From assembly GCA_937901185.1 (NCBI GenBank), contig CALCHR010000256.1, positions 1 to 5,472 of the forward strand: a DNA stretch of 5,472 nt. The letters are read 5' to 3'. Position 1 is the first letter of the stretch, and every line of letters begins with the position of its first letter. The position numbers were made by a program, and so were the translations under genes. Shown one piece after another: positions 1 through 5,346 of the stretch. The notes below the pieces were generated by a model. It was not told where the DNA came from, did not search any database, and worked only from the letters and a program-made list of their open reading frames with translations. The DNA comes from an uncultured Bacteroidales bacterium. Lineage in GTDB: Bacteria; Bacteroidota; Bacteroidia; Bacteroidales; Bacteroidaceae.

Positions 1-280
1 GGTAGTATGGAATATTCTTCTTTTTACACACCTTGGCAACGCCTATTGAAAGACCTGGTGATACGATAAATGTTGCACCTGCTTTAAGAGCATCCTTACA
101 CTGCTTTGCATTGATAACAGTACCTGCACCAATGTTCATTTCAGGGTACTTTTCACATGCCATTTTAATAGCTTCAGCAGCACAAGCTGTTCTGAATGTA
201 ATTTCAGCACAGTTGATGTCGTTTGCTTTAAGAGCCGGTAGTATTTTATCTACTTCTGATAATTCTTTTATAACTACAAC
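1..280 (-). CDS. eda: KDPG/KHG aldolase, internal fragment
   Basis: Reading the minus strand from 280 down to 2 gives 93 uninterrupted codons that match the middle of 2-dehydro-3-deoxyphosphogluconate / 4-hydroxy-2-oxoglutarate aldolase. This is the class I aldolase that splits KDPG into pyruvate and glyceraldehyde-3-phosphate in the cytoplasm. Recognisable blocks in order are VVVIKEL near the N-terminus, INCAEITFRT (the family's catalytic Glu and phosphate-site Arg), IGAGTV (conserved Thr), and FIVSPGL. By comparison with E. coli Eda (about 213 residues) the piece spans roughly residues 20-112. The Schiff-base lysine lies beyond the window edge. There is no start codon: immediately upstream (283-281) the frame meets TAG, exactly where the topoisomerase reading begins on the other strand. 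The fragment is therefore broken at a junction, not a complete gene. Wording resembles Clostridia homologues. Family assignment is secure; the donor organism is a guess. Confidence 0.88.
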
Positions 281-284
281 CTAT
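278..284. other. Junction between aldolase fragment and topoisomerase gene
   Basis: The last aldolase codon on the minus strand is the GTT complementary to 278-280. The next triplet is TAG. The first residue that aligns with topoisomerase I on the plus strand is the Tyr of 282-284. The two homologies abut with essentially no gap, and no repeat, att-like core or transposon end is visible at the border. That fits a chimeric join or illegitimate recombination better than a mobile element boundary. The exact base could be off by a few positions. Confidence 0.8.
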
Positions 285-1133
285 GGTGCGGATATGTTTA
301 CAGCACCACGTAAAGGTAAAAAGAAGACTACAGACCAAGACGGACATGAAGCGCTGCGTGTAGTTGATCCTTTTTTAACACCTGAGAAACTATCAACGTA
401 TATCGACAACGCATTGCTGATAAAGGTATATAAGCTGATTTGGCAAAGAACAGTTGCGGCATGTATGCCTGATGCTAAATTTGCTGAGACAGAGTATATA
501 ATTGTCAATAATAAGCATAAATTTAAATTCAGCCAGCGTGAACTGATTTATCCTGGTCATAGAGTCTTAAATCCACCTGCTACTACCGAAGTAAGAGACT
601 CTTTTGTAAAGGACGAAAAACTATTAAACTGCACGCTAGACTTAGAACAAAAGTTTACACAGCCAAAAGCTCGTTACACAGAAAGCTCTCTTGTCAAAGA
701 GCTTGAGAGCCGAGGTATCGGTAGACCTAGCACTTATGTGTCTATAGTTGAAACACTTCTAAATCCTACCAGAAATTATGCTCAGCTGGATAACAAAGAG
801 ATTGTTCCAACAGATCGTGGCATGCAACTAGCCAAGTATTGTGATAGGGCTTTTCCAGATATAATTAACCTAAACTATACAAAGAATATGGAAGAGCGTT
901 TAGATAAAATTGCCTCTGGTGAGCTAAAGCTTCATGAATATATGTCAGCTTTTTATAGTCACTTAAAACAGCTTATTGATAATACTTCTGAAACTGGCTT
1001 AGAGTCTAGTGGAGATACAAAAGAATGTCCGATGTGTAAAAGCCCTATGGTTATGCGACGGAGTCGTTTTGGAAAACTTTTTTATGGTTGCTCTACTTAT
1101 CCAAAATGTAATGGTATTTTAAACGTCGAATAG
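282..1133 (+). CDS. topA: Type IA DNA topoisomerase I, C-terminal part (5'-truncated)
   Basis: This encodes the C-terminal 283 residues of a type IA topoisomerase, which relaxes negatively supercoiled DNA through a 5'-phosphotyrosine intermediate. In order: a block like the TopA stretch just after the active site, with QDGHEALR (conserved His at 345-347); KLIWQRTVAACM; FTQPKARYTESSLVKELE then RGIGRPSTY (about 650-740), which is TopA wording, not TopB; FPDIINLNYTKNMEERLDKI; and one C4 zinc ribbon, Cys-x2-Cys-x17-Cys-x5-Cys (first Cys at 1026), before the TAG stop. The toprim domain and active-site Tyr motif lie upstream and are absent. The frame stays open leftward to a TTG at 33, but residues from there are antisense to the aldolase fragment, so that start is spurious. 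The C-terminus is much shorter than in typical bacterial TopA, which usually carries several zinc ribbons; this suits a phage or plasmid enzyme. Confidence 0.9.
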   Translation, partial: YGADMFTAPRKGKKKTTDQDGHEALRVVDPFLTPEKLSTYIDNALLIKVYKLIWQRTVAACMPDAKFAETEYIIVNNKHKFKFSQRELIYPGHRVLNPPATTEVRDSFVKDEKLLNCTLDLEQKFTQPKARYTESSLVKELESRGIGRPSTYVSIVETLLNPTRNYAQLDNKEIVPTDRGMQLAKYCDRAFPDIINLNYTKNMEERLDKIASGELKLHEYMSAFYSHLKQLIDNTSETGLESSGDTKECPMCKSPMVMRRSRFGKLFYGCSTYPKCNGILNVE

Positions 1134-1149
1134 CCTGATTTTAGCAGGC
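1133..1149 (+). terminator. Weak hairpin after topoisomerase stop
   Basis: A 5-bp stem, GCCTG (1133-1137) with CAGGC (1145-1149), closes a 7-base loop directly at the topA stop codon. It is followed by AAATCTTATTTT, which is T-rich but not an uninterrupted T tract. It could be a weak intrinsic terminator separating topA from the next four genes. The stem is short, so this is only a possibility. Confidence 0.25.
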
Positions 1150-1188
1150 AAATCTTATTTTAAGTGCTAAATTAATTAGTTAAAAATA

Positions 1189-1203
1189 ACCATAAAATAT
1201 GGT
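1189..1203 (+). promoter_or_regulatory. Small dyad and possible -10 element ahead of the four-gene run
   Basis: ACCATA (1189-1194), AAA, TATGGT (1198-1203) form a perfect 6-bp inverted repeat a few bases before the Shine-Dalgarno of the next gene. TAAAAT (1193-1198) within it is one mismatch from a sigma-70 -10 box, but I see no convincing -35 at the right distance. Together these could be a promoter with an overlapping operator for the 1222-5345 genes. The gap is very AT-rich and a 6-bp dyad can occur by chance, so confidence is low. Confidence 0.25.
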
Positions 1204-1221
1204 AAGAAAAGGAGCGTTACT

Positions 1222-2244
1222 ATGGCAAAATTAACTGGCACTGAGGCTACTTGGAGCCGTGCAGTTGTCCATGATATTTTTGTAGCAGGTGGCCTAGTTC
1301 GTACTAGTATTCGTACTAATGGCACAAATCGCATTAGTAGACACGGCCTAGATGATGCTGCAAAAATTATTTGTGATGAAATTAAAAACCGCGTATTTGA
1401 TTTTCCAAACGTAGAGCGAGCTATTGAACGTATTGCTAGCTATGTTTCTTTCACACCGTTACACGACTCTGGCACAAGCAAGAGTTTAAATGCTAACCAA
1501 ATTTCTCGTATTCTGGCAAATGCGTGTGCCATGCAAGAAGTTTATTGGGATGATGTAAATACTGCTAGATCTACTGTAGAAATGGAAACATATAGCAAAA
1601 GACCGTTTGGTAAGGCATGTATGGACTTTCAGTGTTTCCTATCTCAGCAAGCAGCTAAGAAAGCAAGACCAATGAAGGTTGCTGGTGACGTAGGCAGCGG
1701 CGGCAGTCGCGTAGGTGGTGTAGGCCGTACAGGCGGTACTAGCAGTTATAAGTCAAGTGGTCCTAAGTCAGGCTTAATTGGCGGTTTGATCGGAGAGCCT
1801 GGTGAAAAAACTACTTTTAAGGGAACAGCCTATATTTACGATATTATCTGCGAAAGCTCTAAGAAAAAGACACAGTTCGTCTTCGTAGATCCTATCGCCT
1901 ACAAGTCTGATATTAATAAAATTCGTTTTGGTGACCCAAGTGGCTGGTCTGCTTGTAAACTTCTGTTCGAAACTCGTGATGAGGTTGATGCTGCTATCGC
2001 TGCAATTCGTGACGGCGGTTTCAGAATTCCTTCTGATGTTACAGGCTTTACTGCAGCTAAGCAAAAAGTCGATCCAAACGGATACTTTAAAATCAGAACT
2101 GAGATTGGTGAAGCCTACATTAAGGCAAGCAAGCTAAACGAAGCTATGGAAGAAGACTTAGAGGAATGCAATAGCAAGGTCGCTAAGTTTCCTGAAATAA
2201 GCGATATTGATGTTTATAGCGAAGCTATGCATCGCTTTGAATAA
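1222..2244 (+). CDS. Unknown two-domain protein with glycine-rich hinge
   Basis: I do not recognise this 340-residue protein. The start is well supported: AAGGAG (1209-1214) sits 7 bases before the ATG. Residues 1-150 form a mixed, probably helical domain. Residues 155-194 (about 1684-1803) are a Gly/Ser-rich, low-complexity hinge with runs such as GSGGSRVGGVGRTGG. Residues 198-300 look like a second folded domain of alternating strands and helices (TAYIYDIICE, TQFVFVDPIA, DEVDAAIAAIRDGGF). The last 40 residues are acidic and helical. No signal peptide, membrane segment or catalytic motif is evident, so it is probably cytoplasmic. It is first of four genes, 17 bases ahead of a MoxR-like ATPase, which makes it a candidate cofactor or substrate of that ATPase. 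The guilt-by-association role is inference only. Confidence 0.75.
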   Translation: MAKLTGTEATWSRAVVHDIFVAGGLVRTSIRTNGTNRISRHGLDDAAKIICDEIKNRVFDFPNVERAIERIASYVSFTPLHDSGTSKSLNANQISRILANACAMQEVYWDDVNTARSTVEMETYSKRPFGKACMDFQCFLSQQAAKKARPMKVAGDVGSGGSRVGGVGRTGGTSSYKSSGPKSGLIGGLIGEPGEKTTFKGTAYIYDIICESSKKKTQFVFVDPIAYKSDINKIRFGDPSGWSACKLLFETRDEVDAAIAAIRDGGFRIPSDVTGFTAAKQKVDPNGYFKIRTEIGEAYIKASKLNEAMEEDLEECNSKVAKFPEISDIDVYSEAMHRFE

Positions 2245-2261
2245 AAGATAGGAGAAGACCA

Positions 2262-3629
2262 ATGAAAATAGATAAGAAGGCAAAACAATTATTTGAAGCC
2301 AAACTATTTGAAGCAGATGATGAGTTTGGCGCAGTAAGTCCAGCAGACACCGTTGATGAGATTGCTGATGAAGTTGCAGGTGCTGTTGAAGCATCTACAG
2401 AAGGCGAAGTTGTTCTAGGCGATGCTGGCGCAAAAGCAGTGGCTGCGGAGATCAAGGATGTATCCAAAGATGTAGAAGTTGAGACTGCTGTTGTTACTCC
2501 TGGTGATGATTTTATTGGCGTTAAGAATATCATTACTGAAACTCTAGACCTAGCTCTTGAAGGTGCTCTTGAAGACAAAATGGATGGCGATAAGGGCGGT
2601 CACAACGTGCTAATTGTCGGTCTACCTGGTTCTGGTAAAACCGCTTCTATTATGGACTGGGCTCGTTCAAACGCTGTTAATATTGTATCTGTTAACGCAA
2701 AGAATAACGACCTAGATGCTTACATTAACGGTTATACTACCAAAGACCCTGACCAGAAACGTAAGGTTATTCAGGCATACTCTGATAACCTGGCTGGCCT
2801 TGAAAAGCCACGTTCTGTTTTATTCTTAGACGAGTTTAACCGTCAGATTAAGCCACAAATCAGAGCTTCTCTGCTGACTCTGATTAATGAACATAAGATT
2901 GTCGGTGATGGTCCTGACGGCTTACATGAGTTTAAAAATCTACTATTCACAATTGCTGCTATCAACCCTGCTGTGCCTACCGATAGAGGCGCTTCCAAGC
3001 TGATTGATGCAGAGAAGTCCAGATTTATTTATAAGCTGAAGAATATGGACTCTGACCCTGGTACTACTATCGAGTATCTAACTAAGTATTATAACAAGAA
3101 GATTAAGAACTTAGATGTCTCTGATCCTGCAAACTACAGACGTAGACTTGAGAAATACTTACGTATTCAAGACCTTGGCATCTTTATTATGTCTCACCCA
3201 CGATTTAACTATGACACTAGAGATGACCTTGAGGATCTAGAAGAGGAAGATGCAACCCTACTTTGCCAGCGTTCCTTCACAGAAGGTCTGCATGCAGCAC
3301 GCGGCAATGTTAAAGTATTTACTCACTGGGTTAAGAATAGCTCTGATTTCTTAAGCAGAGACATTGATATGTTCGTTGCTATTTTACGTGAGTATATCAG
3401 CCCAACTTTCGAAGAGCTGTGCCGTAGTCGCGGCTTTGACCCAGCTGCCGGTACCGTAAAGCCTGCAACAGCTCCTGCCACAGCAGCACCAGCAGCTGAA
3501 GCTGAGCCTGGCGATGGCGTCGAAGACGATGATGATTTCTTTGTAACTTCTGACATGGCAGGTAAGATTCGAGCTAAGAATCCTTATGAAGTAGAAATTG
3601 CAATGTCTAATATGTTAAAAGACTGGTAA
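2262..3629 (+). CDS. MoxR-like AAA+ ATPase (AAA_5 type)
   Basis: This is a 455-residue ATPase of the MoxR/dynein-related AAA+ group, ATP-driven machines that remodel partner proteins. Visible motifs: Walker A GLPGSGKT (residues 120-127), Walker B VLFLDEFNR (186-194, Asp190-Glu191), sensor 1 FTIAAINP (229-236, Asn235), and a probable arginine finger in DAEKSRF (Arg254). Arg337 in QRSFTEGL may be sensor 2. Before the ATPase core lies an acidic Ala/Glu/Asp-rich extension of about 110 residues. After it comes an Ala/Pro linker (about 398-418), an acidic patch EDDDDFF (421-427) and a short helical tail ending at DW. AGGAGA (2250-2255) lies 6 bases before the ATG. The gene is 15 bases ahead of a metallopeptidase gene when the latter is started at 3645. 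MoxR ATPases usually pair with VWA-domain proteins; none is seen here. Family call is firm; substrate is unknown. Confidence 0.9.
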   Translation: MKIDKKAKQLFEAKLFEADDEFGAVSPADTVDEIADEVAGAVEASTEGEVVLGDAGAKAVAAEIKDVSKDVEVETAVVTPGDDFIGVKNIITETLDLALEGALEDKMDGDKGGHNVLIVGLPGSGKTASIMDWARSNAVNIVSVNAKNNDLDAYINGYTTKDPDQKRKVIQAYSDNLAGLEKPRSVLFLDEFNRQIKPQIRASLLTLINEHKIVGDGPDGLHEFKNLLFTIAAINPAVPTDRGASKLIDAEKSRFIYKLKNMDSDPGTTIEYLTKYYNKKIKNLDVSDPANYRRRLEKYLRIQDLGIFIMSHPRFNYDTRDDLEDLEEEDATLLCQRSFTEGLHAARGNVKVFTHWVKNSSDFLSRDIDMFVAILREYISPTFEELCRSRGFDPAAGTVKPATAPATAAPAAEAEPGDGVEDDDDFFVTSDMAGKIRAKNPYEVEIAMSNMLKDW

Positions 3630-3630
3630 A

Positions 3631-3636
3631 AGGAAG
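3631..3636 (+). promoter_or_regulatory. Shine-Dalgarno that decides the peptidase start
   Basis: AGGAAG at 3631-3636 lies 8 bases before the ATG at 3645. An in-frame GTG at 3636 would overlap this site and have no ribosome binding site of its own, so the ATG is the better start. Confidence 0.7.
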
Positions 3637-3644
3637 TGGACGTT

Positions 3645-4697
3645 ATGTCTAACACAAAATTACCGCTGATTGAAGCTCGTGAGTTCATGAGCGCAACAGA
3701 AAAAAAATTAAAAGCAAAATTAATAGCACTTTTGCGTGACGATGGTAAAGGGCATCGTCACGCAAAATATGCGGAACGTTTAGAAAAATTTGATATTCAA
3801 ATTGTACCACTGAGAGCAGACCCGAACTTTACAGCTGCAATTTCTTTCGAAAAAGCCATTATCTATATTAGTGAAGGCTTTCTAAATGATCCTGCTACCT
3901 TTTATCAACTAAACGTATTGCTTCGTCATGAATTGGCACACAACCTACTAATGCATCAAATCCGTATGGCATATAAAATTGGTGATGCTGCACATGTTCA
4001 CATGAGCCTAAGCGATACACTGCATAGTCTACACAATATTATTGCTGATGATGAAATTTCTAACAGAAAGTATTCAGACGAAGATAAAATTATTGTTAGA
4101 AATATGGTGCTTAATGGTCGTGTTATCGGAGGTCTTGTAACAGAAGACCATAGAGAGTCTTGGATTAATATGTCTATAGAAGAGATGTACGACCAAATTT
4201 GCGAAGAAATTGACCAAATTCAGGCAAAACTTTTAAGTGGTAGGTCTTTACGTGATATTGCATCTGAAAAATCAGATGACTTCATTACTAAAAATATTCT
4301 ACGTACTTACATATATTCCGATACTAAAAGTGATTCCATGTTTAGCGGCTCCCTGGCGGATTTTGTCGCAGGCGGTTGTCGTGTCAAGGGCGAACGATTA
4401 AAGAAAGAGTTTGCTGAGGTAGTAATAAGTATATATGAAGCATTAAAAGATAAAGATGTGGATGACCGTGAAGTACAACGTCTTTTATCTACAATAGCTA
4501 CCTCATCGCCTGTTAAGCCTGTAGATTTGTTTATGGACAAAACGGTAGTGCTTTATACACCGGAAGAAAAGTATGTTGCAGTAGAAGTGCTTAAAAAGTA
4601 CAAAAGTGAATATACTGAATGGTATGATAAGGTCATGAGCTCTTTAGATGACCTGACTCCGGATGAATTACAGGCGTTACTTGACGCGATCAAGTAA
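3645..4697 (+). CDS. HExxH zinc metallopeptidase, DUF2201 N-terminal-like
   Basis: This 350-residue protein (numbered from the ATG at 3645) carries RHELAHNLLMH. It is an intact HExxH zinc site with His95, Glu96 and His99, plus His104 in the HExxH-x4-H pattern of the putative metallopeptidase domain DUF2201_N. The following HNIIADDEISNR (about 130-141) corresponds to the family's Asn-Ile-Ala-Ala-Asp region, and SIEEMYDQI (about 177-185) matches its conserved end. In bacteria this domain is usually fused to a C-terminal VWA-like domain and sits beside a MoxR ATPase gene. Here the ATPase is the immediate upstream neighbour, but the last 150 residues are helical and charged with no DxSxS metal site, so the VWA half appears absent. 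No signal peptide or membrane segment is seen, so it is probably cytoplasmic. An extraordinary inverted repeat lies under codons 29-41. The domain match is from motifs; activity and target are unknown. Confidence 0.82.
   Translation: MSNTKLPLIEAREFMSATEKKLKAKLIALLRDDGKGHRHAKYAERLEKFDIQIVPLRADPNFTAAISFEKAIIYISEGFLNDPATFYQLNVLLRHELAHNLLMHQIRMAYKIGDAAHVHMSLSDTLHSLHNIIADDEISNRKYSDEDKIIVRNMVLNGRVIGGLVTEDHRESWINMSIEEMYDQICEEIDQIQAKLLSGRSLRDIASEKSDDFITKNILRTYIYSDTKSDSMFSGSLADFVAGGCRVKGERLKKEFAEVVISIYEALKDKDVDDREVQRLLSTIATSSPVKPVDLFMDKTVVLYTPEEKYVAVEVLKKYKSEYTEWYDKVMSSLDDLTPDELQALLDAIK
3730..3767 (+). repeat. Perfect 15-bp inverted repeat with 8-base spacer
   Basis: TTTTGCGTGACGATG (3730-3744) is the exact reverse complement of CATCGTCACGCAAAA (3753-3767), separated by GTAAAGGG. 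It lies within the peptidase coding region, encoding LLRDDGKGHRHAK without breaking the frame. In RNA it would form a long stable hairpin. It is not a normal intrinsic terminator on either strand, because the base of the stem is followed by A, not by a T tract. The 15-8-15 layout with an asymmetric spacer resembles tyrosine-recombinase core sites such as loxP and FRT (13-8-13), but no recombinase is present in the window. An RNase III processing site or protein-binding operator would fit equally well. Confidence 0.9.
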
Positions 4698-4715
4698 TGA
4701 AAGGACAACTAGTTT

Positions 4716-5345
4716 ATGGCTAATAAAAAGAATATACAAATAACAGAAGACTTCTTAGACTCGATGTTTGATGCTACTACCATAACCGCAGATGAGCTTC
4801 AGAGACGTAAAATTTCTTTAGCAAGAGTTTTATCAGAAGCAGAATCTGCTGTAATATTAGCTGAAAAACAGGGTGAAGCTGAACTAGCTGAAAAGCTACA
4901 AGAACGTGTTGACTTACTGCAGGAGCTTCTTGATCGTGCTGAAGAACTAGAAGTGCCGGAAGACCCTGATATAGACAACGTTGGTGGCGATGGTGCGCCA
5001 AAAAGTCCTGGCACACGTGGTGGTGCAAACGATGCCGGTGATGGCAGTGGTAGCAAAGGTAAAAGTAAAGATCATAAAAAAGACGAAGAAGAGCACGATG
5101 ACGACGAAGAAGAGACAGACCATGAGACTGATGAAAAAGAGTCAGAAAAAGGCAAAGGCAAAAAAAGTACTGAGTCTGAATCAGAGTCTGATTCGAAAAC
5201 CGAAAAGAAACCTGAGAAGGGTGACACACCTCCAGGTAAAACACCTAAAAACCCTGATAAAGCTCATGATGAAAAACCAGGCGAAAAACCAGTAGATCCT
5301 CCAAAAAAGTCTCCTAAAGAAGACCCAGCAGAAGAAGCCGGTTAA
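4716..5345 (+). CDS. Unknown protein: coiled coil plus long charged disordered tail
   Basis: I do not recognise this 209-residue protein. AAAGGA (4700-4705) precedes the ATG by 10 bases, and the gene follows the peptidase gene by 18 bases. Residues about 24-79 (ADELQRRKISL to RAEELEV) are heptad-like and rich in Leu, Glu and Arg, so probably a helical coiled coil for self-association or partner binding. From about residue 89 to the end it is low complexity: first Gly/Ser/Asp, then alternating acidic and lysine stretches (DEEEHDDDEEETDHETDEKE, SESESDS), then Lys/Pro/Asp repeats (GEKPVDPPKKSPKEDP). A 12-base direct repeat GACGAAGAAGAG occurs at 5082-5093 and 5103-5114. This suggests a disordered, highly charged tail. 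The stop at 5343-5345 lies in or beside a composition break, so the true C-terminus may be missing. The role is unknown; scaffold-like or adaptor functions are possible but unproven. Confidence 0.7.
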   Translation: MANKKNIQITEDFLDSMFDATTITADELQRRKISLARVLSEAESAVILAEKQGEAELAEKLQERVDLLQELLDRAEELEVPEDPDIDNVGGDGAPKSPGTRGGANDAGDGSGSKGKSKDHKKDEEEHDDDEEETDHETDEKESEKGKGKKSTESESESDSKTEKKPEKGDTPPGKTPKNPDKAHDEKPGEKPVDPPKKSPKEDPAEEAG

Positions 5346-5346
5346 T
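5326..5346. other. Probable right-hand junction to GC-rich bacterial DNA
   Basis: Up to about 5325 the sequence is A-rich, lysine/proline-coding DNA. From 5347 it is strongly GC-rich and codes in another frame. The new frame remains open back to a TAG at 5293-5295, and residues just before 5347 (KKPVNRRR) already look like a basic flank of a membrane anchor. The join therefore probably lies between 5326 and 5346, which leaves it open whether the TAA at 5343-5345 belongs to the upstream gene. Confidence 0.6.

Noticed and set aside
33..281. Upstream part of the long plus-strand frame from TTG at 33 as a novel N-terminal domain of topoisomerase
   Set aside because: The residues are the antisense shadow of a clear eda coding sequence, the start is a TTG with no good Shine-Dalgarno, and the expected toprim and active-site Tyr regions are absent.
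682..703. 7-bp inverted repeat AAGCTCT / AGAGCTT in topA
   Set aside because: Inverted repeats of this length with an 8-base loop are expected by chance in a window of this size, and the stretch encodes a conserved TopA motif.
1131..1157. TAG at the topA end as a recoded sense codon, as in some gut phages
   Set aside because: Read-through would add only about ten residues before TAA. The stop falls naturally just after the zinc ribbon, and no other gene in the block contains an in-frame TAG to support recoding.
3636..3644. GTG at 3636 as the metallopeptidase start
   Set aside because: It overlaps the Shine-Dalgarno that serves the ATG at 3645 and has no upstream site of its own.
3700..3767. 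A-run (3700-3707) plus downstream stem as a programmed -1 frameshift signal
   Set aside because: A slippery A AAA AAA exists in frame, but the stem begins 22 bases later instead of the usual 5-9, and the -1 frame reaches a stop at 3737-3739, giving only a very short product.
5178..5194. Near-palindrome GAATCAGA-G-TCTGATTC in the last gene
   Set aside because: It arises from repeated Ser/Glu codons in a low-complexity stretch and has a one-base centre, so it cannot form a hairpin loop; an operator role would be pure speculation.
4777..5295. Overlapping minus- and plus-strand frames across the charged tail
   Set aside because: They are shadows of the low-complexity coding sequence, with biased compositions (His/Leu-rich or Lys-rich) and no ribosome binding sites or recognisable domains.
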